From: Sphingomonas_E sp042693015
Lineage (GTDB): Bacteria > Pseudomonadota > Alphaproteobacteria > Sphingomonadales > Sphingomonadaceae
DNA: 64,000 bases
Assembly (NCBI RefSeq): GCF_042693015.1
Contig: NZ_CP170544.1
Span: 1,240,001-1,304,000 of the forward strand
Reading direction: 5' to 3'
In this document: positions 8,876 to 17,633 of the stretch, in pieces
How positions within the stretch are numbered: position 1 is the first letter of the stretch
Layout of the letters: each line of letters starts with the position of its first letter
Program-made: the position numbers and the translations under genes
The notes under the pieces: model-generated
The model's input: only the letters and a program-made list of their open reading frames with translations
What the model was told of the DNA's origin: nothing
Databases searched by the model: none

Positions 8876-10329
8876 GCCTCGACCCCGATCGTCTTGGTCT
8901 GCAGATATTCCTCGAAGCCCTCGACACCCATCTCGCGGCCGATGCCGCTCTGCTTGTAGCCGCCGAAGGGCGAATCTGCCGCGAAGATATTGGCGGCGTT
9001 GACGTTCACGGTGCCGGTACGGATGCGCTTCGCCACGGCGAGCGCCCGCGCCGGATCGGCCGACTGGACTGCGCCGCCCAGGCCATAGATCGAGTCGTTG
9101 GCGATCCGCACGGCATCCTCATCGTCCTCATAGGGGATTGCGACGAGGACGGGGCCGAATATCTCCTCCTGCGCAATCCGCATGTCGTTGCGGACGTCGA
9201 CGAAGACGGTGGGCTTGATATAATAACCGCCATTGATGCCCGCCGCGGCGCCACCCGCCACGACGCGAGCGCCCTCCTCTTTGCCAAGCTTGATATAGCC
9301 GAGCACGCGATCGAACTGCGCCTTCGACGCCACGGGTCCAAGGATCTGGTCCTCGGCATTGGGATCGCCGAACGGCATCGCGTCATACATGGCGGCGATC
9401 GTCGCGACAGCCTCCTCATAGCGCGAGCGCGGCAGCAGGATGCGCGTGGGGAGCGAGCAGCCCTGGCCGGCATGGTAGCAGACGGCGAGTGACGAATAGA
9501 GCGCGTCGGGGAATATCGCGTCGTCGAGAACGATATTGGCCGACTTGCCGCCAAGCTCCAGGAACACCCGCTTCAACGTCTTGGAAGCGGCTTCCATGAT
9601 GCGACGGCCGGTGGCGGTCGATCCGGTGAAGGAGATGATGTCGACGCGGGGATCGGCGACGAGCTGCTCGCCAAGGCCGGCCTTGTCGGCGCCGGTGATG
9701 ATGTTGATGACACCCGCCGGCAACCCTGCCTTCGCTGCGGCCTCGCCCAGCAGCGTCGCGGCCCAGGGCGTGTCGGGCGCGGCCTTCAGGACGATTGTGC
9801 AGCCTGCGGCCAGCGCGGCCGTGACTTTCGCCAGGTTGATCTGGACGGGCATGTTCCAGGGCGTGATCGCACCGACCACGCCGGCCGCTTCCTTCAGCAC
9901 CAGCCGCCGCGTCGGCGTGCCCATCGTCGAGGTGACGCCGATGTCGCGCTGCCATTCGTAGCGGCGGGCGAGATCGATGGTCCATTCCATGAAGTTTATA
10001 GGCAGGTTTAGACCGGGTCCGCGGGTGACGCCGATGGTGGCGCCGGTTTCGGCGGAGATGCGGGCGCGGTGATCGTCCGCCAATTCCAACAGCGCAACTC
10101 GAAATTTATCAATTAATTGCAGTCGTTTATCGTGATTGGCTGACCAGTCGCTTTCATCGAAGGCGCGGCGTGCGGCAGCGATCGCATGATCCATGTCCGC
10201 GGCCGAGGCATCCGCCGCCTCCCCCACCTTGGCCGCTGTCGCGGGGCCGATATTGTCATAGGTCCGCCCGGCTTCGGCATCACGAAGCACGCCATCCACA
10301 TAAAGCTGCGAGGTCGGGAATAGGGCCAT
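8872..10329 (-). CDS. NAD(P)-dependent aldehyde dehydrogenase
   Basis: 485 residues from ATG 10329 (MALFPTSQLYVDG); upstream in-frame sequence overlaps the preceding gene and is not part of it. The ALDH signature is complete: the Glu motif LELGGKSANIVLDD, the catalytic Cys in HAGQGCSLPTR, the glycine loop ISFTGSTATGR and the C-terminal PFGGYKQSGIGREMG. It oxidises an aldehyde to an acid or acyl product. It is flanked by the hydroxyisobutyrate-dehydrogenase-like gene (5-base gap) and the SDR gene (4-base overlap), which suggests a short alcohol-aldehyde-acid pathway. Confidence 0.93.
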   Translation of the reverse strand: MALFPTSQLYVDGVLRDAEAGRTYDNIGPATAAKVGEAADASAADMDHAIAAARRAFDESDWSANHDKRLQLIDKFRVALLELADDHRARISAETGATIGVTRGPGLNLPINFMEWTIDLARRYEWQRDIGVTSTMGTPTRRLVLKEAAGVVGAITPWNMPVQINLAKVTAALAAGCTIVLKAAPDTPWAATLLGEAAAKAGLPAGVINIITGADKAGLGEQLVADPRVDIISFTGSTATGRRIMEAASKTLKRVFLELGGKSANIVLDDAIFPDALYSSLAVCYHAGQGCSLPTRILLPRSRYEEAVATIAAMYDAMPFGDPNAEDQILGPVASKAQFDRVLGYIKLGKEEGARVVAGGAAAGINGGYYIKPTVFVDVRNDMRIAQEEIFGPVLVAIPYEDDEDAVRIANDSIYGLGGAVQSADPARALAVAKRIRTGTVNVNAANIFAADSPFGGYKQSGIGREMGVEGFEEYLQTKTIGVEA

Positions 10330-10334
10330 CGGGT

Positions 10335-11156
10335 TCAGATCCTCGTTACGGATTCGCGGAACAGGCGGGCGGTTGCCTCGCCCAAAGGTGCGGAAACTTC
10401 GCTCTCGGCCGCGAGTGCAGCGGCCAGCGACAGATCCTTTTCGGCCAGCGTCGACAATGCTGCCTGGCTCGCGGCAAAGACATCGGAGTTCATCGTCCCG
10501 CGAAAGCCGACATAAGCGCGCATTGCGGGCGTTAGATTGCCATTGTCGGTCATCACCTCGCTGAGCTTGGCCGGATCGAGCCCCGCCGCGGCCGCGAGCC
10601 GATATGCCTCCACCGCACCCAGCAGTTCGATGTAGGTGACGAGGTTGTTGACGATCTTGAGCGTCATGCCCTGCCCCACCGGCCCGGCATGGACGATGTT
10701 GGAGCAATAGGCCGACAACAGCGGTCGCGCCTGATCGATCGCCGCAGCCTCGCCGCCGACCATGGCCGTCAGCCGGCCGCTGCGCGCGCCTTCCGCCCCG
10801 CCGGTGACGGCCGCGTCGATCACGGCCACGCCCTTGTCAGCCGCGACCTTGGCCAGTTCGACGATCGTCGCCGGGCGCACCGTGCTGTGAATGGCGATCA
10901 GCCCGGATGTCATGGTTTCGAGCAGCGCCGTCACCACTTCCTGGACATCGGCATCGTCGCGCACGCAGACGCCAATCAGGTCAGCCGCGCGGCCGACATC
11001 GGCCAACGACGGGGCGATTCCAGCTCTGCCGCGGAACGGCGCAACGGCCGCATCCGCCACGTCATAGACGGTGAGATCGAGGCCGGGGGCGAGCAGCCAC
11101 TCGGCCATCGGCAAGCCGATATTCCCGAGGCCGATATAGCCCACCCGCGTCGTCAT
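10335..11156 (-). CDS. NAD(P)-dependent oxidoreductase, 3-hydroxyisobutyrate dehydrogenase family
   Basis: 273 residues from ATG 11156, which has AGGAG 6 bases upstream; a longer in-frame extension to 11249 lacks a ribosome site. The Rossmann motif GYIGLGNIGLPMAEWL is at the N-terminus. The substrate loop is HSTVRPATIVELAK, and the catalytic Lys lies in GQGMTLKIVNNLV. The enzyme oxidises a beta-hydroxy acid or reduces a semialdehyde. It is the promoter-proximal gene of the ALDH/SDR operon. Confidence 0.9.
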   Translation of the reverse strand: MTTRVGYIGLGNIGLPMAEWLLAPGLDLTVYDVADAAVAPFRGRAGIAPSLADVGRAADLIGVCVRDDADVQEVVTALLETMTSGLIAIHSTVRPATIVELAKVAADKGVAVIDAAVTGGAEGARSGRLTAMVGGEAAAIDQARPLLSAYCSNIVHAGPVGQGMTLKIVNNLVTYIELLGAVEAYRLAAAAGLDPAKLSEVMTDNGNLTPAMRAYVGFRGTMNSDVFAASQAALSTLAEKDLSLAAALAAESEVSAPLGEATARLFRESVTRI

Positions 11157-11360
11157 GCCCGCTCCTCTCGTCCCCGGGGGCATTTCGCCCTTCATCGCGG
11201 CAAACAGTAACGAAGGCAGGGAAATCCGAGAATGAGGGGCATCGAACAAATGGCCAGATGTGACGATTTGGCCCCAAACCCGAAGATGGACGAATTATTT
11301 ACTCTAATTGCCAACTGGCATCTTCCGCCCGCGCCATCGCGTCCGTAACAAGGGCCGATC

Positions 11361-12032
11361 ATGTGGCAATTGTACCAGTTCCCCCTCTGCCCCTTCTCCC
11401 GCAAAGTCCGGCTTCTCCTGGGTGAGAAGGCGGTCGGCTACGAGCTTGTCCGCGAATCGCCGTGGATGCAGCGCGACGAATTCGTCGACATGAATCCCGC
11501 CGGCCAGACGCCGGTGATGGCCGATTCCGCCGCGGGGCTGATCCTGATCGATTCGTCGACGATCTGCGAATATTTCGAGGAAACCATCGACAAGGCTTCG
11601 ATGCTGCCCGGCACCGCCGCCAACCGTGCGGAAATCCGCCGGCTGGTCGCCTGGTTCGATGAGCGCATGTATTCCGAAGTCGTCGCACCGCTGATGCACG
11701 AGCGGATGCTGAAGCGCATCGTCCACCGCATGACGCCAGACGCCAAGGCACTGCGCGAGGCGATGAAGGCGGCGAACAGCCATCTCGATTATGTCGATTA
11801 CCTGCTCGACCACCGCCGCTGGATCGGCGGCCCGGTGCTGAGCCTGGCGGACCTCACCGCCGCGGCGCATCTGTCGGTCGCCGATTATCTGGGCGGCATC
11901 GACTGGCGCGGACATGACCGTACCAAGGAATGGTATGCGGCGCTGAAATCACGGCCGAGTTTCCGGCCGCTTTTGTCCGAGCGGATGGAGATCGTCAGTC
12001 CGCCCGAGCATTATGACAAGGTCGACTTCTGA
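11361..12032 (+). CDS. Glutathione S-transferase family protein
   Basis: 223 residues. The thioredoxin-like N-terminal domain begins MWQLYQFPLCPFSRKVRLLLGE, with C10 and S13 as the glutathione-proximal pair. NPAGQTPVM and IDSSTICEYFEE (the Ser-containing glutathione-contact motif) follow, and then an alpha-helical C-terminal domain. It is divergent from the hydroxyisobutyrate-like operon across about 200 bases. The likely role is detoxification or a glutathione-dependent catabolic step. Confidence 0.88.
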   Translation: MWQLYQFPLCPFSRKVRLLLGEKAVGYELVRESPWMQRDEFVDMNPAGQTPVMADSAAGLILIDSSTICEYFEETIDKASMLPGTAANRAEIRRLVAWFDERMYSEVVAPLMHERMLKRIVHRMTPDAKALREAMKAANSHLDYVDYLLDHRRWIGGPVLSLADLTAAAHLSVADYLGGIDWRGHDRTKEWYAALKSRPSFRPLLSERMEIVSPPEHYDKVDF

Positions 12033-12263
12033 TCACCTGACAGCACGGTCGATCACGCACCAACAACGGGCTGGCGCAAAGCCGAAATCGGCAATCGAGC
12101 CGCCCCAATAACTTGGCCAAAAAGGGCGTTTTGCCCGCCCGCCGCCAAGGGAACCTTCGCGCGTATATTTGGTTTTGCGCGCGGCGGCTGACGTGCGCGC
12201 GATTGATCTCGGGGCGGCAACCACACCCACCCCAGCCCCATCCGCAAGTAGCAGGAGATCACC

Positions 12264-13451
12264 ATGAACAAGGCGTCACGCCAGCATATGCTGGTGGCGC
12301 TGTCGCTTGGCACGGCCCTTTGCCTTTCCATCGGGCCGGCATCGGCAGCGCAATTCACGCAGATCAATCTCGCCACTGATGACCAGTCGGTTCTGACCGG
12401 ACTGGGTTTCACCGCAGCGAGCTTCGTCGATCCGCACCTCATCAATCCCTGGGGCATGGCCGCGGCGCCAAACGGCCCATTCTGGGTTTCAAATCAAGGA
12501 GACGCGACATCTACGCTCTACCAGCCTACGGGTCAGCCGCTTTCGCTGGTGGTATCCATCCCCGGCAGCGCCACGGGACCTACCGGACCTACCGGCCAGG
12601 TCTTCAACGGCGGCAGTGGATTTGACCTGCCAACCGGCGGCAGCGCCCGGTTCCTGTTCGCCAATCTCGACGGTTCGATAGCGGGCTGGAACCCATCCAG
12701 CGGGACCGCGGCAACAGTTATGGTGCCAGCCGCGTCCAATGCACGCAGCGCAATCTATACCGGCCTTGCGCTCGGATCGATCGGCGGCAGCGGCCATCTT
12801 TATGCCGCCAACGGCGCGACCGGACAGATCGACGTGTTCGACAGCAACTTCGTTCCGACGACGCTGGCGGGAAATTTCGTCGATCCAGGAGACAATCCGG
12901 AAGGGTTGGTGCCTTTCAATGTTGCCAATATCGGCGACCGGCTGTTCGTAACCTACGCAATCGCCGGCCCCGAAAGCGACGAGGCGGAGCTCGGCAGCGG
13001 TTTTGTAAGCGAGTTCAACCTTGACGGCACATTCGTGAGAAGGCTCACCGACGGTGGTCCGCTCGCGTCGCCATGGGGATTGGCGGTGGCGCCTGACAGC
13101 TTCGGCGATCTGGCCGGCGCGCTGCTGGTCGGCAATTTCAACGAGGAGTTCGGCCAGATCAACGCTTTCAGCCTGACGGACGGGTCCTCGCTGGGTCCGC
13201 TGCTCGGAACAGACGGCAACGCCATCACCATTCCATATTTGTGGGCGCTGGCACCGGGATCGAGCAGCAACGCTGCCAAATCCATCTTCTTCACCGCGGG
13301 AATTGGCGATGAGGAGCATGGTTTGTTCGGCCGGTTCGATAATGCAACACCGGTACCCGAGCCGGCCACTTGGGCGCTGATGCTGGTCGGTATGGGGGCC
13401 ATCGGCATATCGATGCGACGGCGCCACACGATCAGGGTCCAGTTCGCCTGA
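12264..13451 (+). CDS. TIGR03118-type beta-propeller-like protein with PEP-CTERM sorting signal
   Basis: A 395-residue exported protein. The N-terminus has a signal peptide (hydrophobic core about residues 10-25, ending GPASAAQ). The body is rich in GGSG-type turns and repeats of the form FANLDGSIAGWNP and HLYAANGATGQIDVFD, as in the TIGR03118 family. The C-terminus is a PEP-CTERM tag: PEPATW at about residue 365, a hydrophobic helix and RRRH. It should be processed by an exosortase at the inner membrane and displayed or released with exopolysaccharide. No exosortase gene is in this window. An AGGAG ribosome site precedes the start, and a clear terminator follows. Confidence 0.85.
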   Translation: MNKASRQHMLVALSLGTALCLSIGPASAAQFTQINLATDDQSVLTGLGFTAASFVDPHLINPWGMAAAPNGPFWVSNQGDATSTLYQPTGQPLSLVVSIPGSATGPTGPTGQVFNGGSGFDLPTGGSARFLFANLDGSIAGWNPSSGTAATVMVPAASNARSAIYTGLALGSIGGSGHLYAANGATGQIDVFDSNFVPTTLAGNFVDPGDNPEGLVPFNVANIGDRLFVTYAIAGPESDEAELGSGFVSEFNLDGTFVRRLTDGGPLASPWGLAVAPDSFGDLAGALLVGNFNEEFGQINAFSLTDGSSLGPLLGTDGNAITIPYLWALAPGSSSNAAKSIFFTAGIGDEEHGLFGRFDNATPVPEPATWALMLVGMGAIGISMRRRHTIRVQFA

Positions 13452-13464
13452 CACACACCAACAT

Positions 13465-13510
13465 GGAAGCGTCGCCGATGATGCATCGGCGCCGCTTCCG
13501 TCCTATTTTT
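13465..13510 (+). terminator. Rho-independent terminator of the PEP-CTERM gene
   Basis: Two stacked 7-bp helices (13465-13471 with 13493-13499, and 13473-13479 with 13485-13491) are separated by one mismatch. They close a 5-base loop and are followed by TCCTATTTTT. The T-tract overlaps the last codons and stop of the convergent ubiG gene. Confidence 0.85.
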
Positions 13511-14234
13511 GCGCGGCCAGCAGATAATCCATCGCGGTGTTGTCGGTCAGGTGAAAGCCCTGGAGCGGGGTGAAGGACAGGCCGGTAATATCCGAGACCG
13601 TCAGGCCGGCGCCTTGGACCAAGGCCTTCAGTTCGTCCGGCGTCAGGAACTTGTGCCAGTCGTGCGTGCCCTTGGGGATGCCGCCGACGCTCTCGCCGAC
13701 GGTGATGAGGGCGAGGCGCGACATCGGCGTGCGGTTGGGGGTGGAAAGGATCATCAACCCGCTCGGCGCCAGCGCGGCAGCGAGGCCGGCGATGAAGGCA
13801 GCCGGATCAGCGACATGCTCGACCACTTCCAGCGAAATGACGAGATCGAAGCTCTCGCCTGCCAGCGTTTCGACGCCGCCGACACGATAATCGATCGCGA
13901 GGCCCTGCCCTTCGGCGTGGCTCCGCGCGACGGCGATATTCTCCGGCGCGGCGTCGATCGCGGTCACGGCCGCGCCCAGCCGAGCGAGCGGTTCGGTCAA
14001 CAGGCCAGCGCCGCATCCCACATCCAGAACACGCCTTCCCGCCAGCGGCTTGAAGCTTGTGGGATCACCGGGCCAATGCGCGTCCACGGCATCGCGAATA
14101 TAGCGCAACCGTACTGGATTGAGCTTGTGCAGCATCGCGGAGGAGCCCTTGGGGTTCCACCAATCGGCCGCCATTGCGCCGAAATGGGCCGCCTCGGCCG
14201 GGTCGATCGTGTCGGGTGTGCTTGCGTTCATCAC
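13503..14234 (-). CDS. ubiG: 3-demethylubiquinol 3-O-methyltransferase / 2-polyprenyl-6-hydroxyphenol methylase
   Basis: A 243-residue class I SAM methyltransferase catalysing both O-methylations in ubiquinone synthesis. The N-terminal segment DPAEAAHFGAMAADWWNPKG is the family hallmark (HFxxxAxxWWDxxG). The SAM loop VLDVGCGAGLLTEPLARLGA and the post-motif SLEVVEHVADPAAF follow. The length matches UbiG. It is divergent from lysC across 68 bases and convergent with the PEP-CTERM gene. Confidence 0.95.
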   Translation of the reverse strand: MMNASTPDTIDPAEAAHFGAMAADWWNPKGSSAMLHKLNPVRLRYIRDAVDAHWPGDPTSFKPLAGRRVLDVGCGAGLLTEPLARLGAAVTAIDAAPENIAVARSHAEGQGLAIDYRVGGVETLAGESFDLVISLEVVEHVADPAAFIAGLAAALAPSGLMILSTPNRTPMSRLALITVGESVGGIPKGTHDWHKFLTPDELKALVQGAGLTVSDITGLSFTPLQGFHLTDNTAMDYLLAAQK

Positions 14235-14302
14235 CTCACCTCCCTATCAGGCCGCCACACCGCGCGCCAAGCCGGTTCCTGATAGAGCTAGAAATCCTGC
14301 CC

Positions 14303-15568
14303 ATGGCCCGTATCGTCATGAAGTTCGGTGGCACGTCGATGGCCGGCATCGAACGTATCCGCAATGTCGCCAATCGCGTGAAGCATGAGGTGGACGCCGG
14401 CAATCAGGTTGCCGTCGTGGTTTCGGCCATGGCGGGGGAGACCGATCGCCTCGTCAATTTCTGCCGCGAAGCCTCGCCGCTCTACGATCCCCGCGAATAT
14501 GACGTGGTGGTCGCGTCCGGCGAACAGGTGACGAGCGGCCTGCTCGCCATCGTCCTCCAGTCGATGGGCGTAAATGCGCGCAGCTGGCTGGGCTGGCAGT
14601 TGCCGATCCGCACGTCCGACGCACACGCATCGGCCCGCATCGCCGACATCGACACCGAACGCCTCAACGCGGCGCTCGCCACCGGCGAAGTCGCCGTCAT
14701 CCCCGGTTTCCAGGGTATGGCCGATGGCGACCGGGTGACGACACTCGGCCGCGGCGGTTCGGACACTTCGGCGGTGGCAGTGGCGGCGGCGATGAAAGCT
14801 GACCGCTGCGACATCTATACCGACGTCGACGGTGTCTACACCACCGACCCACGCATCGTGCCCCGCGCCCGCAAGCTCAGCCGCGTCACCTATGAGGAGA
14901 TGCTGGAACTGGCGAGCGTCGGCGCCAAGGTGCTGCAGACGCGTTCCGTGGGCCTGGCGATGAAGGAGAAGGTGCGCGTGCGCGTGCTCTCGTCCTTCGA
15001 CGACAGCCACGACACTGAGGGGCATCGCGGGACGCTGATCGTCGGCGATGACGAGATCGAAGAGGGAAGCATGGAACGTCAGCTCATCACGGGCATCGCC
15101 CACGACAAGAATGAGGCGAAGGTGACCCTGGTCGCCGTGCCCGACCGCCCCGGCGCAGTCGCCACCATCTTCACGCCGCTGGCGGACGCCAGCATCAACG
15201 TCGACATGATCGTGCAGAACGTCGCGCACGAAACGGGATCGACCGACGTCACCTTCACGGTGCCCAAGGCCGAACTGACCCGCGCGCTGGACGTGCTGGA
15301 AAAGCAGAAGCCGGTGATCGGGTTCGAGCGCGTGCTGCACGCAACCAACGTCTGCAAGGTCTCCGTCGTCGGCGTGGGCATGCGCAGCCATGCCGGCGTC
15401 GCGGCGACGATGTTCAAGGCGCTCGCCGATCGCGGCATCAACATCCAGGCTATCACCACGTCGGAGATCAAGGTCAGCGTGCTGATCGAGGATGATTATA
15501 CCGAGCTTGCCGTGCGCGTGCTGCACACGGCCTATGGGCTCGACGCCGAAGAGGAAGCCGACGCGTGA
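14303..15568 (+). CDS. lysC: Aspartate kinase
   Basis: 421 residues from ATG 14303 (MARIVMKFGGTSMAG). The enzyme phosphorylates aspartate, the first step to Lys, Thr and Met. The kinase domain has KFGGTSMAG, the GEQVTSGL segment and LGRGGSDTSAVAVAAAM. The C-terminal half holds two ACT domains (VTLVAVPDRPGAVATIFTPLADASINVDMI and KVSVVGVGMRSHAGVAATMFKALADRGINIQAITTSEIKVSVLI), which implies feedback control by amino acids. Its stop overlaps the next start (GTGA). Confidence 0.96.
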   Translation: MARIVMKFGGTSMAGIERIRNVANRVKHEVDAGNQVAVVVSAMAGETDRLVNFCREASPLYDPREYDVVVASGEQVTSGLLAIVLQSMGVNARSWLGWQLPIRTSDAHASARIADIDTERLNAALATGEVAVIPGFQGMADGDRVTTLGRGGSDTSAVAVAAAMKADRCDIYTDVDGVYTTDPRIVPRARKLSRVTYEEMLELASVGAKVLQTRSVGLAMKEKVRVRVLSSFDDSHDTEGHRGTLIVGDDEIEEGSMERQLITGIAHDKNEAKVTLVAVPDRPGAVATIFTPLADASINVDMIVQNVAHETGSTDVTFTVPKAELTRALDVLEKQKPVIGFERVLHATNVCKVSVVGVGMRSHAGVAATMFKALADRGINIQAITTSEIKVSVLIEDDYTELAVRVLHTAYGLDAEEEADA

Positions 15569-16581
15569 GCCTTTCCACGCCGCGCCTGAACGCGCTGATG
15601 GCCCGCGGGGCTGCGTTCCTGGGCACCGAATATGCGATTATGGCGGGTGCCATGTCGTGGGTGTCGGAACGCCACCTTGTCGCGGCGATCTCCAACGCGG
15701 GCGGGTTCGGCGTGATCGCGTGCGGGGCGATGACCCCAGCGCTGCTCGACGCAGAGATAGCCGGCACCAAGACGCTCGCGAAGAAGCCTTTCGGCGTTAA
15801 TCTCATTACCATGCACCCTGATCTTCAGGAACTGATCGAGGTTTGCGGCAAGCATCAGGTGGGCCATGTCGTGCTCGCCGGCGGCTTGCCGCCGGGTGGC
15901 GCGATCGAGAAGATCAAGGCCGGCGGCGCCAAGGTCGTCTGCTTCGCGCCCGCGCTCTCGCTGGCGAAAAAGTTGATCCGCTCCGGCGTCGACGCCCTGG
16001 TGATCGAGGGCATGGAAGCGGGCGGCCATATCGGCCCGGTTTCGACCTCGGTGCTGGCGCAGGAAATCCTGCCCAGCGTGGCAGAACAGGTGCCGGTGTT
16101 CGTTGCCGGCGGCATCGGCCGGGGCGAGGCGATCGCCGCCTATCTGGAAATGGGTGCGGCCGGTGTCCAACTCGGCACCCGTTTCGTCTGCGCCAACGAA
16201 TCGATCGCGCATGCCAACTTCAAGAAGGCATTCATCCGCGCATCGGCACGCGATGCCACTGCAAGCGTGCAGATCGACCCCCGCTTGCCCGTAATCCCCG
16301 TCCGCGCGCTCAAAAATTCATCGACCGAATTGTTCACGGCCAAACAGCGCGAAGTCGCTCAGGCGCTCGACGAGGGCCGGGTCGAGATGGCCGAGGCACA
16401 ACTGCAGATCGAACATTATTGGGCGGGCGCCCTTCGCCGCGCCGTAATCGACGGCGATGTCGAGAATGGTTCGGTGATGGCCGGGCAGTCGGTGGGCATG
16501 GTGACTAAGGAAGAGCCCGTCACGGAGATCATCGCGGCGCTGGCCGGGGAGGCTGAAGCGGCTCTTACCGCGCGGGGCTGA
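15565..16581 (+). CDS. NAD(P)H-dependent flavin oxidoreductase (nitronate monooxygenase / FabK-like)
   Basis: 338 residues from a GTG at 15565 that overlaps the lysC stop. It is an FMN-binding TIM barrel of the 2-nitropropane dioxygenase/enoyl-reductase II family. Visible segments are AIMAGAMSWVSERHLVAAISNAGGFGVIA at the N-terminus, the catalytic-His region GMEAGGHIGP, VFVAGGIGRGEAIAAYLEMGAAGVQLGTRFV and KNSSTELF. It probably detoxifies nitronates or reduces an enoyl substrate. Its 3' end overlaps the convergent radical SAM gene by 17 bases. Confidence 0.88.
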   Translation: MSLSTPRLNALMARGAAFLGTEYAIMAGAMSWVSERHLVAAISNAGGFGVIACGAMTPALLDAEIAGTKTLAKKPFGVNLITMHPDLQELIEVCGKHQVGHVVLAGGLPPGGAIEKIKAGGAKVVCFAPALSLAKKLIRSGVDALVIEGMEAGGHIGPVSTSVLAQEILPSVAEQVPVFVAGGIGRGEAIAAYLEMGAAGVQLGTRFVCANESIAHANFKKAFIRASARDATASVQIDPRLPVIPVRALKNSSTELFTAKQREVAQALDEGRVEMAEAQLQIEHYWAGALRRAVIDGDVENGSVMAGQSVGMVTKEEPVTEIIAALAGEAEAALTARG

Positions 16582-17527
16582 GGCTCCGTGCTCGCGCGAC
16601 AGCGTGGCCGGTGGGACAGCCGGCACAGTCCGCGGGCACCTTTCCAGCTTCCATCTCGGCGATGAGTGCGTGTCGGCGTGCCGCGACGCTTTGGGGTGAA
16701 TCGGCGCGAATATGGCCGAAGGCCGAGGCCTCGTCCTTCATGAAGCAGCAGCCCGTGACGCGGCCGTCGCTGGCGAGATACGCCCCCCGCTCTAGCCAGG
16801 GGCATGTCTGCCGCGCCGGATCGAAGCCGGCGAACAAAGCGAAGTAGAAAAAGCCTTCGGCCGTGCGCACCGGTGCGCCCTGAGCGAGCGCTTGGCGCAT
16901 CGCGTTGAAACGCGGTGTCATCTCGTCGCCAAGCTGCTGCGCAGCCATCGTGGGAGCGTAGCTGCGGGCATAGGCCGGCATACCCTGCAATTGCTGGACG
17001 GCGATCCCGCCATCCAGCCCGAGTTGGTGATAAAAACGATAGATGGCGTGAATATCGTCGATCGTATCGCGCAGGACCGTGACAGCAAGGCCGATGTTCG
17101 GATGAACGAGACCCAATTCGTCGCGGCGTAGCGCCAAAGCCCGCAGCCCGGCCTCGACCTTGGCGAACTTGCCGCCGCGTATCTGCTGGAAGCGCGCCGG
17201 ATCAGCGCTTTCAAGAGAGATGTGGATCGATCGAAGGTCCGCCGCAAGCAGGCGATCGATCATCTCGTCGCTCAACAGGCTGCCATTGCTGATCAGGCTG
17301 ACCAGAATGCCCCGCGCGCGACATGCCGCCACCATATCGAAGAAGCGGGGATGGAGCAGCGGTTCGCCCTCCCCCTGCAATTCGACATGCCGGAGGTCGG
17401 GATGTGCGTGGAGGAAAGCCTGAAAATCATCCCACGCTAGGTCGCGCTGAGGCATGTGCCTGCCGACGCAGAAGCCGCACGTGAAATTGCAGCGCGTCGT
17501 AGGCTCTATCTGGGCGAAGCGGATCAG
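16565..17527 (-). CDS. Radical SAM/SPASM-like protein; apparent CTG start
   Basis: Starting at the first ATG (17455) would omit the radical SAM cluster. Upstream in the same frame lies IEPTTRCNFTCGFCVGRHM, with CxxxCxxC codons at 17491, 17479 and 17470. The frame is open to a TAG at 17539, and no ATG, GTG or TTG occurs between that stop and 17455. The only near-start is a CTG at 17527 behind AGGGGAAGAGG, giving 320 residues. The core continues with HVELQGEGEPLLHPRFF, ISNGS and HISLESADP. The C-terminal cysteines (TCPWLERG, GCCFMKDE, CAGCPTG) look like a SPASM auxiliary-cluster domain. A 12-codon reading frame (17562-17524) ends on the CTG. Function unknown: peptide or cofactor modification are options. 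A frameshift in the data is the alternative. Confidence 0.78.
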   Translation of the reverse strand: MIRFAQIEPTTRCNFTCGFCVGRHMPQRDLAWDDFQAFLHAHPDLRHVELQGEGEPLLHPRFFDMVAACRARGILVSLISNGSLLSDEMIDRLLAADLRSIHISLESADPARFQQIRGGKFAKVEAGLRALALRRDELGLVHPNIGLAVTVLRDTIDDIHAIYRFYHQLGLDGGIAVQQLQGMPAYARSYAPTMAAQQLGDEMTPRFNAMRQALAQGAPVRTAEGFFYFALFAGFDPARQTCPWLERGAYLASDGRVTGCCFMKDEASAFGHIRADSPQSVAARRHALIAEMEAGKVPADCAGCPTGHAVARARSLSPAR

Positions 17528-17591
17528 CCTCTTCCCCTAGCCAAGGCGCCAAGTGGAATCATGAAACGCCTCAACCGAAATGGACGGACGT

Positions 17592-17626
17592 TCCAAAAGA
17601 AAAGCCCCGGCGTTGAGGCCGGGGCT
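17592..17626 (-). terminator. Rho-independent terminator after the small exported protein gene
   Basis: A perfect 9-bp GC-rich stem (17603-17611 with 17618-17626) with a 6-base loop is followed on the minus strand by TTTTCTTTT. It lies 8 bases past the stop of the gene at 17634-17894 and before the radical SAM gene, so the two are probably not one transcript. Confidence 0.9.
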
Positions 17627-17633
17627 CGAATTC

